Shown piece after piece: positions 9,242 to 17,275 of a DNA stretch of 28,647 bases. The notes under the pieces were generated by a model, which did not search any database, was not told the origin of the DNA, and saw nothing but the letters and a program-made list of their open reading frames with translations. Each line of letters starts with the position of its first letter. Within the stretch, counting starts at the first letter, position 1. The stretch covers positions 1-28,647 of the forward strand of contig JAXHUM010000097.1 in assembly GCA_034189325.1 (NCBI GenBank), in the 5' to 3' direction. The position numbers were made by a program, and so were the translations under genes. Origin of the DNA: JAXHUM01 sp034189325 (GTDB lineage Bacteria; Desulfobacterota; DSM-4660; Desulfatiglandales; Desulfatiglandaceae).

Positions 9242-10546
9242 CTAATTCTTGTGGGCGCCGACCACCTCCACAAAGGCCTCTATCTGTGCCTTCCACTGGG
9301 CCTCCGAATAATCGCGAACGTCGACGATATCACTTATCAACTGCATGGTAGGAATACTGGCGTAATCGTTCAGCCTCCGTAACCAGTCGATTTGACCTAC
9401 TGTTGTCGCGCGGCATGACTTGGTGGCGTGGGTAACGACCCCGTCTATCTTGTAATCATCAATATACTCTAGAAGACGTTCTACCGTTGCAGACTTGCTC
9501 CTCTCCGCGGCCTTATCGTATCTCAAAGTCCAACGCAGAAAGGACCTATATGCCATGTATTCTAAAGGATCCTTTATGTGCGAAGGAACTTCTACCGGGT
9601 CAAAAAGCCTGTAAGCATTCTCCATCACAAATACGGCTCCAAGGGACTCAAAGTAATTGAATATCCACATCGTATGCCAGGGTGGAAGACCGCCGCCGAA
9701 CAGGAGCCTGTACTTCTCATCAGGGATCACCCCTACTTTACTGTCCGCCCTCTCTTTGACCTCTTCATAGAGGTCATTATAAAAGTCCAGCGCCATTTGG
9801 GTCCCACTACAGTAGAATGCCGGGACCATGGCATTGTAGTGATCTTCCGTAGGCATAGGTGACGGCACGGCCTTGCGGAGCTGATCTATCTCCCACCATT
9901 TATACCAGGTGGCGTCGCTAATACGGATGACCTCCCAGAGGCGTTCGGGATCGAACTTTTTCTCTGTATGAGCCTCGATGAATTCCACCAAGCCGCGATA
10001 CTGCTCCATCTGGTACTTTACATAGTAGTCCCTCACCTCATCGAGGTCGGTGTCAACGCGAGGCCAAACCACATCAAAGCTGAATGTAGGGACCTGCATA
10101 TAGCGTCCCAGGGCCTGATACCATTTGAACCGCGGGTCGCAGGCAGCGCCGCAGCCGAGCATCATGTCCGGCATCACCATGCCGCCGTCAGGAGAATTTT
10201 CAGGAATCCCCCCCACCTCCTTACGGAGGGCGTCAAAGCCGATCCCAACCCTTACGTAACCGCAGATCACATTGGAATAGCCGTCCGCCTCGGCCTTTAC
10301 GATGAACCTCTCTGCGTCACGCTTGGCCGCCGAGAGACCGGCGTAGTTTTCCGTCCAGACCGGAACAATGTCCATGGCCGCAAGTATGTCGTCATACTGA
10401 CACGCCGTCATGGTGTAGGCGGTAGGCTGGCCCTTTTCTTTCGCCTCACGGGCATTCTGATAGAGGTCTCTCACTATCGCCCGTACTTTCCTTACTGTTT
10501 GCGTGGTTTTGGTTGCGGTGGTTTTTTCCGTCTTTTTATCCGCCAT
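9242..10546 (-). CDS. 2-hydroxyacyl-CoA dehydratase / benzoyl-CoA reductase family subunit (second gene of pair)
   Basis: This 434-residue protein belongs to the HgdB/BcrB/BcrC superfamily, whose subunits hold a [4Fe-4S] cluster and carry out radical dehydration of (R)-2-hydroxyacyl-CoA or reduction of aromatic acyl-CoA after activation by an ATP-driven ASKHA activator. Candidate cluster cysteines are C49 (TACQYDD), C95 (VICGYVR), C132/C136 (LGCGAAC) and one in HATKSCRATT near residue 378. The start at 10546 has GAGGGG 6 bases upstream; the frame extends to a GTG at 10576 with no site. The first 20 residues are Lys/Thr-rich and outside the family core. It lies 60 bases after its paralogue. 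No activator gene is in the window, so the reaction is undecided. Confidence 0.85.
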   Translation of the reverse strand: MADKKTEKTTATKTTQTVRKVRAIVRDLYQNAREAKEKGQPTAYTMTACQYDDILAAMDIVPVWTENYAGLSAAKRDAERFIVKAEADGYSNVICGYVRVGIGFDALRKEVGGIPENSPDGGMVMPDMMLGCGAACDPRFKWYQALGRYMQVPTFSFDVVWPRVDTDLDEVRDYYVKYQMEQYRGLVEFIEAHTEKKFDPERLWEVIRISDATWYKWWEIDQLRKAVPSPMPTEDHYNAMVPAFYCSGTQMALDFYNDLYEEVKERADSKVGVIPDEKYRLLFGGGLPPWHTMWIFNYFESLGAVFVMENAYRLFDPVEVPSHIKDPLEYMAYRSFLRWTLRYDKAAERSKSATVERLLEYIDDYKIDGVVTHATKSCRATTVGQIDWLRRLNDYASIPTMQLISDIVDVRDYSEAQWKAQIEAFVEVVGAHKN

Positions 10547-10606
10547 GGTTATCCCCCTCGAAAGATTGATTGTCACATTTGTGATGCCTTAGTGCACATG
10601 CTATTG

Positions 10607-11770
10607 CTAATCGAACATCTCCAGAAAGGCCTGCACCCTTGTCTTCAACTGTCCAAGAGTCGTTGCGCTGTATTCATCTTCGAGATAGAGGACAGGCACA
10701 TCCTTACTATCCATGTAATCTATGAAATCGGGAGCATCAAGCTCATAAGTGTCACAGAACCTGATAACATAAAGGACGACGGCGTTGGCATTGAAATCCT
10801 TAACGAATCGGTAGATATGCCCGAACCTGTTTTCGAGGTCCTGCTCGGGCGTTTCACCCTGGGGACGATAGGTGCGAGGGCAGTGGATTTTGTCCAGATA
10901 GCGATTGGATATCCCGTCCAGGGGGTCGGGCGTGACTTCCACATCCTCCCAGAAGGCCCTGCTCCCTGTGGAAAGGTCATCCATCACGACATTGGCTCCA
11001 CTCTCTTCGACCAGTTGGACAAAGCCGACTTCGTCTACGACGCTGCCATATATGAGGACCCGGGCCGCCTTTTTCTCAGGACCCTCGTTACGATCCTTGA
11101 TCTCTTGGATAACGCTGCGGAGCAAGTCATTAAAGTCCTCCACAGGAAGGCCCAAACCGACTATCATGGTTTTGAGAATTTCAGAACGAAAGGCCAGAGG
11201 AGGATCAGGCTTTCCGAAGCTGTAGAGTTCTCGAACCAAGGCCCTGTTTTCATTATGAAGTTTCACCGCTTCGGTCAAGGCTTCATCGCTTACCTTCTTG
11301 CCGGCAAAGTCTTCCAGGCTCTTTCGATAGGTCTCCAGTTCTTTTTTGAAGAATTCGAAAGAAGAGGCGTGGAGCATATGCGGGACATTGATGAAATGTG
11401 AATATACAGGTTCTCGGTAATATGTCCATATGTCGTAGAGTCTCTCCACAGTATCGCATGTGTGTGGAATGACGAGTCCGTCGAGGAAATCATATCTGTT
11501 TTTGAGTGCGAGGTCAAAAGCGCTCCTTATAAAGGGGCACATAATGGTTTCCAGATAGGCATCGGCTTCGGTTATCGGCTCGGTGGTCCCACCGTGAATA
11601 CGATAGGGGACAATATCGAGAGCCGTGAAAAGCTCCAGAGGAACATAGCAGCAGAAATAGCCTATGACCTTTCTTCCCTCCTGAGCCAACTCCTTGGCCC
11701 TTTGGCCCTTGTTTTGATATAACTCCTCCACACCCGCTAATCCTAAGGTTTTCAATCCCGTTTTTGTCAT
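10607..11770 (-). CDS. 2-hydroxyacyl-CoA dehydratase / benzoyl-CoA reductase family subunit (first gene of pair)
   Basis: This 387-residue superfamily member has a pattern typical of the cluster-binding subunit: C40/C41 in YFCCYVPLEL, C78 in IMCPFIRS, C105 in PHTCDTVE, and a late RFCDTYELD. These are the usual [4Fe-4S] ligand candidates. AGGGGG precedes two consecutive ATGs (11773 and 11770); spacing favours the second, which I use. The frame runs open to 11848 without a ribosome site. It forms a pair with the next gene, as HgdA/B and BcrB/C do, and the pair ends in a terminator. Whether the substrate is a 2-hydroxyacyl-CoA or an aromatic CoA thioester cannot be said. Confidence 0.87.
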   Translation of the reverse strand: MTKTGLKTLGLAGVEELYQNKGQRAKELAQEGRKVIGYFCCYVPLELFTALDIVPYRIHGGTTEPITEADAYLETIMCPFIRSAFDLALKNRYDFLDGLVIPHTCDTVERLYDIWTYYREPVYSHFINVPHMLHASSFEFFKKELETYRKSLEDFAGKKVSDEALTEAVKLHNENRALVRELYSFGKPDPPLAFRSEILKTMIVGLGLPVEDFNDLLRSVIQEIKDRNEGPEKKAARVLIYGSVVDEVGFVQLVEESGANVVMDDLSTGSRAFWEDVEVTPDPLDGISNRYLDKIHCPRTYRPQGETPEQDLENRFGHIYRFVKDFNANAVVLYVIRFCDTYELDAPDFIDYMDSKDVPVLYLEDEYSATTLGQLKTRVQAFLEMFD

Positions 11771-12054
11771 CATTGACCCCCTGTAAAAAAGATTTTTGTT
11801 GATCTGTTCCTCTTTTTTAGTGTTTCTCAGAATTAGGATTGAGAGCAACGCTCTTCTAAGCCTGCAGATTGTATGTTTTGAAAGGCATCGGTGTTAAAGA
11901 TTTGATCAAAGATAATGTCGGCAAGGAAAGGGCCACTCCAGCCATCCCTATCATCCTTAGACAATCAGCTTTCCATACTGCGCCAGAATTTGTCTGATTT
12001 CAAGAGAAATCGAGCAGGCTCTTTGGCTGAGGGGGAGAAGTTGTTTCTTATCCC
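11771..12054. other. Intergenic region upstream of the dehydratase-like pair
   Basis: This 284-base stretch must hold the promoter of the minus-strand pair, but I find no convincing -35/-10. A small palindrome, AGAGC-AAC-GCTCT (11842-11854), lies about 70 bases before the start and could be an operator. CTGAGGG/CCCTCAG arms near 12025-12058 may form a weak hairpin at the end of the next gene. No RNA gene is recognised. Confidence 0.3.
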
Positions 12055-13278
12055 TCAGAGCTGTCTTCCGTAACGGAGGGCGTTTTTGTTAATGCTGATA
12101 CGCATGTCCGGATGAACCATCTCATGGCCCATATCGGAAAAGGGGAGGTAGACGAGATGTGTGTCTTTTACTTCGAACCCGACGCGTGGAAGGCGGGGAA
12201 GCACATTCTTCTTGTTGAGGGTTGAGCCGGCCAGGGTGATTTTCATGCTTTGGGCCGCCTCGTCCTGTGGGAGTGTAACCGGGTAAAGCCTTTGTTTGGG
12301 GATGGTCTCCTCTGTCTGAAAATGCCTCTGGGAAACGGTTAACTGCCTTGACAGGTTCAGAAAGATCTTCGGCCGTATTTTAAACGCCGGACACCAAAAG
12401 CTCATGGGCTCGACTTCCCACTCTTTTCCGACCACCCTGGGCTGGTTGGTGATCCGTATAAAGTCGGCAAACGAACGGATTTCCACACCGGTGACATGGG
12501 TGGAGGTCTTCCAGAAGGGGAGATAGACTGTGTCCCTCTTTGGATCCGTTGCCACAAGCAGCTTAACCCTGCTGAGCTTGCCTCCAACAGCCTGCCACGC
12601 CGTATCACAGTTGCCGCACGTGAGCACGACGCTGTCTCTTTCACCGGTCAGATTCCATCCGCACTGGGGACAGAGTGTGGAGATAAAACAGAGCCCCCTT
12701 GTTGGTTTTTTTTCCATAGCCGATGCCAGGGTCTCCCGACCTTCGGGGAGTCGGGTAAGGGGCCTGTCCAGCACAGCATCATAGAGCCTGTCTCCCTCCG
12801 CGTATAAAGGGAGATAGATGAGACTCAAAGTCTCGCCTATGTAAGCCCTATGATAGAAAGGTGCCGAGGAGTTTCCCGGAAGCCTGGCGGCGCTCTTGAG
12901 TATATCCGTTGCCTTAAGGGAAAACTTGAGAAACGATCCCCCGGTATCAGGGGTGACAAATCTCATTTTTAAGGTCTGGGGCCGAAGGCCCAGCGACGAA
13001 GGAAGGCCCTTAAGCGGCAGGCCTACGTGAGTGATATCCACAATACGATGGCCTACATTCAATCCCCGGCAGTAGAACACGTTTCCTTTAAAGCGAAGGT
13101 AGGGGGCATAGATCATCTCCTTGCCCTCTGTTTTGTGAGGGAGGGCGTACCGAAAGTAGTTGGGTGTAAAAAGGAAGCTCCTTGTATCGCAATAGGGGCA
13201 TTGCAGGAGATGATCGGTTTCATCAAGCTCAATAGGGGCCCCGCACTGGGGGCATTCCTGCTTTACAGTAAAACCCAT
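12055..13278 (-). CDS. Zinc-ribbon protein with repeated YxPF-type units
   Basis: This 407-residue protein of unknown function has two zinc ribbons: C9/C12/C27/C30 at the N-terminus and C203/C206/C221/C224 in the middle. A motif of the type [IV]Y[LA]P[YLF] recurs near residues 56-60 (IYAPY), 154-158 (IYLPL), 251-255 (VYLPF) and 376-380 (VYLPF), each followed by beta-prone sequence, suggesting an internally repeated fold. There is no signal peptide or clear membrane helix. The ATG at 13278 lies one base after the stop of the SPFH gene (TAATATG), so translation is probably coupled. The frame stays open to 13605, but that part is a Pro/Ala-rich shadow of the neighbouring gene. The partner suggests a membrane-associated complex; this is inference. 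Confidence 0.8.
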   Translation of the reverse strand: MGFTVKQECPQCGAPIELDETDHLLQCPYCDTRSFLFTPNYFRYALPHKTEGKEMIYAPYLRFKGNVFYCRGLNVGHRIVDITHVGLPLKGLPSSLGLRPQTLKMRFVTPDTGGSFLKFSLKATDILKSAARLPGNSSAPFYHRAYIGETLSLIYLPLYAEGDRLYDAVLDRPLTRLPEGRETLASAMEKKPTRGLCFISTLCPQCGWNLTGERDSVVLTCGNCDTAWQAVGGKLSRVKLLVATDPKRDTVYLPFWKTSTHVTGVEIRSFADFIRITNQPRVVGKEWEVEPMSFWCPAFKIRPKIFLNLSRQLTVSQRHFQTEETIPKQRLYPVTLPQDEAAQSMKITLAGSTLNKKNVLPRLPRVGFEVKDTHLVYLPFSDMGHEMVHPDMRISINKNALRYGRQL

Positions 13279-13279
13279 A

Positions 13280-14431
13280 TTACCCCAGCTTTTCGCCGCA
13301 CTGGTTACAGAAAGCAGAGCCGGGCATGTTCTCAGTCTTGCAATGGGAACAGGTGGTGGGGGCCGGTTTTTCATCGGCTCTATGTCCGCACTTGGGACAG
13401 AATCTCGCATTCGGCGGGAGGTTCTTTCCACAGTTTGCACATTGATCAAAGACCAGCTGTTGGTGGCCGCAATGAGGGCAGAACTTGGAGTCGCCGGGGA
13501 TCGAGTGCTTGCAGTCGGGGCAGGTGGTCCGTTCAGGTGCCGCGCCGGCGCTTGCCCTGGGAGCTGGACCGCTTCGACCGGCCTGCGGGGCGACCATATT
13601 GGCAAACATGGCAGGCATCATCAGGCCCATGCCCATGCCCATGCCGGCGCCTGCTTCACCTGTTGATCCCGCAGCCTTTTCCATGGCCATGGCCGCCTTC
13701 ATCTTCACCAGCTTGTCCAAGTCCTGAATAACCCCGAGCCGGCTCTTGTCGTCAATGGCCTTCTGGACTTCAGGGGGCGGGGTGATCGACGTGATGTAGA
13801 GATTATTCAGGGCAAGTCCGAAGTGCCCGAAATCTTCTTGCAGGCGCTTTTGCAGGCCAAGTGAAAGTTCGTCATACTGGCCGGGCAGATTAAAGATGCT
13901 GTCCAGATGCTCGCCCAGGTGGTCGTTAAACCGGGATATGATGACGCGTTTAAGGTACTCTTCTATCTCCTCTGTGGAGTACTTTCCCATGGTCCCGACC
14001 AGGGTATTGATGAAAAGCACGGGTTGAGCCACCTGAATATTGAAGACCCCGTGGGCCCGTAGCCGGATAAGCCCCAGCTCAGAGTCCTTAAAGGCCACCG
14101 GGTCTCTTGTGCCCCACTTGAGGTTGGGGAAGACCTTCATGTTGGCAATATAGACCTCCGCCCGAAGGGGGCTTGTCATGGCCCAAGGTATGGCAAGGAT
14201 CTTGGTCAGGACAGGGATGTTTCCCGTCTTCAGAGTATGTCGGCCCGGCCCGAAGGCGTCTCCTGCCTTACCTTTATAAAACAGGACCCCGACCTGACTT
14301 TCTCTGAGAATGAGTTGCGCGCCGAACTTGATCTCACCGGATCCCTCTTCAGGAATTCTGTGAACCAGTTCCCGGCCTGTTTCATCAAGCCATTCTATGA
14401 CCTCTAAAAATACCACGTTATCCGTTCCCAT
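13280..14431 (-). CDS. SPFH-domain protein with three C-terminal zinc ribbons
   Basis: This 383-residue protein has an SPFH/band-7-like domain at about residues 30-225, starting EIKFGAQLILRESQVGVL and including GPGRHTLKTGNIP, as in the 'virion core protein'/YdjI-like branch of that superfamily. It has no N-terminal membrane helix. A short helix (228-254) and a Met/Gly stretch (GMGMGMGLMM, 263-272) lead to a Pro/Ala-rich linker and three zinc ribbons with CxxC pairs at 304-322, 331-348 and 361-378. In Bacillus, YdjI works with PspA-like and zinc-ribbon partners at the membrane; a scaffold role here is inference. GGGAGGAC is well placed before the ATG at 14431. It is the first gene of a pair with the zinc-ribbon protein. 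Confidence 0.85.
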   Translation of the reverse strand: MGTDNVVFLEVIEWLDETGRELVHRIPEEGSGEIKFGAQLILRESQVGVLFYKGKAGDAFGPGRHTLKTGNIPVLTKILAIPWAMTSPLRAEVYIANMKVFPNLKWGTRDPVAFKDSELGLIRLRAHGVFNIQVAQPVLFINTLVGTMGKYSTEEIEEYLKRVIISRFNDHLGEHLDSIFNLPGQYDELSLGLQKRLQEDFGHFGLALNNLYITSITPPPEVQKAIDDKSRLGVIQDLDKLVKMKAAMAMEKAAGSTGEAGAGMGMGMGLMMPAMFANMVAPQAGRSGPAPRASAGAAPERTTCPDCKHSIPGDSKFCPHCGHQQLVFDQCANCGKNLPPNARFCPKCGHRADEKPAPTTCSHCKTENMPGSAFCNQCGEKLG

Positions 14432-14727
14432 CCGGTCCTCCCTTATGGTTATTAATTCGACAAAATCGCGAGTCTTGGCGTCAACAGGGCAGAGGGGCTC
14501 CTCTGCCTTCTACTCTGATTTGGTGAGGAATCCTGCAAAACAGATGCCAGTAGCCGGAGTCGCTTCCCTGATCCGCCTCTGCCCTGTCGCTTTTGAAATG
14601 ACCACCATCAGGCACCACACCCAGAGGTGCCGGGCCCCCATTTTGGATGGTCCAAACCAATCTGGTATAAAAATTGCTTGATAAGTTCCTGATCTTGCGT
14701 TAATTATTTCTTTGAAAAAGGAATGTG
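14432..14727. other. Divergent intergenic region, SPFH gene and nadE
   Basis: It separates the minus-strand SPFH unit from the plus-strand nadE unit. It holds a perfect 8-bp hairpin with a GGCT tetraloop (14488-14507, GGCAGAGG/CCTCTGCC) without a T tract, and the nadE promoter. A promoter for the SPFH gene is not evident. No gene is convincing. Confidence 0.5.
14643..14671 (+). promoter_or_regulatory. Sigma70-type promoter of the nadE unit
   Basis: TTGGAT (14643-14648) and TATAAA (14666-14671) have a 17-base spacer. The predicted start is near 14678, leaving a leader of about 145 bases before nadE. Confidence 0.65.
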
Positions 14728-14826
14728 ATGGAATTGCGGATTGCGAGATGCTACGCCATGGAGCGAGGAGGAAAAGGGGTCTCCCGTGATGTTCGGGGCC
14801 CAAAGGGAGCGGGTGACTGTCGATGA
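14728..14826 (+). CDS. Possible 32-residue leader ORF overlapping the nadE start
   Basis: This short frame starts at ATG 14728, with AAGGA 5 bases upstream. Its TGA (14824-14826) overlaps the nadE ATG (14823-14825) as ATGA, the classic layout for translational coupling. The peptide is basic, with 7 Arg in 32 residues (begins MELRIARCYAMERGG). It lies inside the transcript predicted from the promoter at 14643-14671. It may be translated only to couple nadE, or may be chance. Confidence 0.35.
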   Translation: MELRIARCYAMERGGKGVSRDVRGPKGAGDCR

Positions 14827-16463
14827 AGATTGCTGTCTGCCAGTTGAATCCTGTAATAGGTGATTTTGATCATAACACCTCTATGATCAGAGAGGCGGCT
14901 GTCCGCGCAAAGCAATCGGGATGCGGCCTTGTCGTCTTTCCAGAGATGTGCCTTCCCGGCTATCCGCCCAAGGACCTCCTCGAAAAATCCGCCTTTGTCC
15001 GAGAAAACCTGATCCAACTGGAGAAGCTGGCCCGTGATACCTCAGGGATACATGTCCTCTGCGGGTATGTTGACAAAAACCCGTCAAGAATCGGAAAGCC
15101 GCTGGTGAATAGTGTGGCCCTGATTCATGACGGCCGGGTCATAGGAAAGGGGGGCAAGAGACTGCTTCCCGACTACGATGTTTTTGATGAAACCCGGTAT
15201 TTTCAGCCTTCTCCCGACAGTCTTATCTTCACATTGGAGGGCAAAAGGTGGGGGGTCACCATATGCGAAGATATATGGGGTAGATCAGGTCTTTCCTCTG
15301 TCCCGAACTATGACATTGATCCAGTATCCGAACTTTTCCATAATGGACTCGATGTCCTTATAAACATTTCCGCGTCACCATTCTCATTAAACAAGGGCCC
15401 CACCAGGCTCCGGCTCCTGAAGAATTTATCCCTTACAAACAACATCCCCATCATCTACTGCAACCAGGTCGGAGGGAATGATGATCTTCTCTTTGACGGC
15501 TCGAGCATGGTCGTGGACAGTGCCGGCAGATTGATTCGTCTGGGTAAAGAGTTTGAAACGGACCTGATGCTCTGGGACATGAAACATGCGTATGAAGAGG
15601 TCAAAAATCCATGGCCCTCAGAGGAAAAATCGGTCCTGAGTGGGCTCATCATGGGAACCAGGGATTATGCTGAGAAATGCGGATTCAAAAAGGTCTTGGT
15701 TGGTCTTAGCGGAGGAATCGACTCTTCTCTTGTCGCCTGCATCGCCCGGGAGGCCATGGGTCCTGAAAATGTCTTAGGGGTTGGTATGCCCTCCCAATTT
15801 ACATCTCAGATGAGCAAGGATGACGCCAGGGCACTGTCAAAGAACCTGGGGACTCGCTTTGAAGAGATACCGATTACGAAGCTTTTCGAGGTGTTCAAAA
15901 AGGAACTCGCCCCCCTCTTTAGGGGCTTAAAGGAAGATGAAACCGAAGAAAACATCCAGGCCCGTATCAGGGGCAACCTCTTGATGTCCCTTTCCAATAA
16001 ATTCAACGCCCTCCTTCTGACCACCGGTAACAAGTCTGAGCTGGCCATGGGTTATTGCACCCTGTACGGAGATATGAGCGGGGGATTGGCCGTGATTTCA
16101 GACATTCCAAAGACCATGTGCTATCGTCTTGCTAATTATATCAATAGGGATGGGGAGATTATCCCCCAAAGAATTATCCAAAGACCCCCCTCCGCCGAGT
16201 TGAGGCCTGATCAGACCGACCAGGACTCGCTACCGCCTTATGAGGTCTTGGATGCTATACTGGAAGCCTCCCTGGAAGAGAACCTCGGGTTTGAAGAGAT
16301 CGTGGAAAGAGGCCATGATCCCTCGATTGTCCGGAATGTCCTTCAACGTGTTGCCTTGAACGAATACAAAAGGCGACAGTCGCCTCCAGGGCTGAGAATA
16401 ACCACCAAGGCCTTTGGGTATGGGAGGCGATACCCGATTGCCAGAGGACGATCTGTATACTGA
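14823..16463 (+). CDS. nadE: Glutamine-dependent NAD+ synthetase
   Basis: This 546-residue enzyme makes NAD from nicotinate adenine dinucleotide with ATP, taking ammonia from glutamine. The N-terminal nitrilase-type glutaminase domain (1-250) has the catalytic triad E41 (FPEMCLPGYP), K112 (GKRLLPDYDVFDE) and C148 (TICEDIW). The C-terminal synthetase domain has the ATP pyrophosphatase P-loop SGGIDSS at 296-302, and later TTGNKSELAMGYCTLYGDM, the usual NAD synthetase signature. Length is normal for the two-domain form. GGTGA 6 bases before the ATG can pair with the 16S rRNA end; a short upstream ORF overlaps the start. A small membrane protein gene follows after 46 bases. Confidence 0.97.
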   Translation: MKIAVCQLNPVIGDFDHNTSMIREAAVRAKQSGCGLVVFPEMCLPGYPPKDLLEKSAFVRENLIQLEKLARDTSGIHVLCGYVDKNPSRIGKPLVNSVALIHDGRVIGKGGKRLLPDYDVFDETRYFQPSPDSLIFTLEGKRWGVTICEDIWGRSGLSSVPNYDIDPVSELFHNGLDVLINISASPFSLNKGPTRLRLLKNLSLTNNIPIIYCNQVGGNDDLLFDGSSMVVDSAGRLIRLGKEFETDLMLWDMKHAYEEVKNPWPSEEKSVLSGLIMGTRDYAEKCGFKKVLVGLSGGIDSSLVACIAREAMGPENVLGVGMPSQFTSQMSKDDARALSKNLGTRFEEIPITKLFEVFKKELAPLFRGLKEDETEENIQARIRGNLLMSLSNKFNALLLTTGNKSELAMGYCTLYGDMSGGLAVISDIPKTMCYRLANYINRDGEIIPQRIIQRPPSAELRPDQTDQDSLPPYEVLDAILEASLEENLGFEEIVERGHDPSIVRNVLQRVALNEYKRRQSPPGLRITTKAFGYGRRYPIARGRSVY

Positions 16464-16509
16464 CATTTCAGGCGTATGGAAATTCGTTATTTATGGAGGA
16501 AAGAACCAA

Positions 16510-16797
16510 ATGACATTTAAGAAAAAAGTCCTTTTGTGGGCCGGCTTGGCGGCAGCTTTGTACTTTCTCCTCAGCTACCACTATATCTATCACGGTCGGA
16601 GCTTCAAGATGCTGAAGAAATCCGAACTCACCTTGAATTACACCTTCTACAGCCTTCAGGGGAAGACCAATGAGATGATCCTTGGTGTGGATGAGCTTCG
16701 AGAAGATGGGATTGCCGACCTCCTCGTGGAGCTGGGCAGAATGACTAAAGAACAGAAGAATGCCCTATTATCTAAGTATGAGGAGGAGGACTACTAG
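16510..16797 (+). CDS. Small single-pass membrane protein, unknown function
   Basis: This 95-residue protein has one N-terminal membrane segment (about residues 8-23, LWAGLAAALYFLLSYHY) after a positively charged start (MTFKKK). A soluble tail of about 70 charged residues follows, with two helical stretches and ending SKYEEEDY. The start at 16510 has GGAGGA (16495-16500) 9 bases upstream; an earlier in-frame ATG at 16414 lies inside nadE. It is probably co-transcribed with nadE. Its stop overlaps the stop of the opposing ahb gene at CTAG (16794-16797). I do not recognise the family. Confidence 0.7.
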   Translation: MTFKKKVLLWAGLAAALYFLLSYHYIYHGRSFKMLKKSELTLNYTFYSLQGKTNEMILGVDELREDGIADLLVELGRMTKEQKNALLSKYEEEDY

Positions 16798-17240
16798 ACT
16801 TCAAAATCCACCTTGATCTTGAATGTCTTAACCGCCGGGAGGTTCAGAATATCCACTATTCCGGTCTCTTCAGAAATCTCTTCCAGGGCGTTTTCAATGA
16901 TCTCCATGGTCTCGGCGATAAAGGTGAACCATATGTTATAGGTGTGATTTCTGAGGTAGTTGTGCGTGACGCCTGGATATCGGTTGACCACTTTGACAAA
17001 GACGTCGATCTTGTCTTCAGGCACCTTGGCGGCACAGAGGGTGCTTGTAAAATTAAGCCTCCCGGAATGGAAATTGCCGCCGATTCGCCTTATGATGCCC
17101 TCCTTTTTGAGTTTTTTGACCCTTTCAATAAATTCCGATTCGGAGAGTTGGACCTTTTCTCCCAGCTCAAGGTAGGGCCGAGGCATTATGGGAAAACCTG
17201 ATTGGATTACATTCAAAATAGCCTTGTCTACTTCATCCAT
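16794..17240 (-). CDS. Siroheme decarboxylase subunit (AhbA/AhbB family)
   Basis: This 148-residue Lrp/AsnC-like protein has a helix-turn-helix-like N-terminal half (6-55) and a C-terminal ferredoxin-like half. The AhbA/AhbB/NirD-type signature is seen in GGNFHSG (54-60) and HNYLRNHTYNIWFT (93-106). AhbA and AhbB together decarboxylate the C12 and C18 acetates of siroheme to 12,18-didecarboxysiroheme. Only one of the two is present here; I cannot say which, and the partner should lie elsewhere. GAGGG is 6-7 bases before the ATG. It is the last gene of the heme operon, 35 bases after ahbD. A DNA-binding role is not expected despite the fold. Confidence 0.88.
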   Translation of the reverse strand: MDEVDKAILNVIQSGFPIMPRPYLELGEKVQLSESEFIERVKKLKKEGIIRRIGGNFHSGRLNFTSTLCAAKVPEDKIDVFVKVVNRYPGVTHNYLRNHTYNIWFTFIAETMEIIENALEEISEETGIVDILNLPAVKTFKIKVDFEV

Positions 17241-17275
17241 ATGATCCCTCTACTCCATGGGCTGAGACGTTTCTA

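Noticed and set aside
9968..11401. A 477-codon open frame on the plus strand across both dehydratase-like genes
   Set aside because: It is antisense to two clear superfamily members and spans their junction; the translation has no recognisable domain and no ribosome site.
11864..11976. Peptide-like stretch (…GIGVKDLIKDNVGKE…) between the dehydratase pair and the zinc-ribbon gene
   Set aside because: About 45 codons with no ATG and no ribosome site; could be a gene remnant, but I cannot support it.
13279..13605. N-terminal extension of the zinc-ribbon protein frame
   Set aside because: This part overlaps the end of the SPFH gene in another frame and is Pro/Ala/Arg-rich. The zinc ribbon starts right after ATG 13278, which follows the SPFH stop by one base.
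13630..13660. Tandem ATGCCC-type repeat in the SPFH gene as a possible microsatellite or repeat array
   Set aside because: It simply encodes the Met/Gly linker GMGMGMG in frame; too short to call a repeat element.
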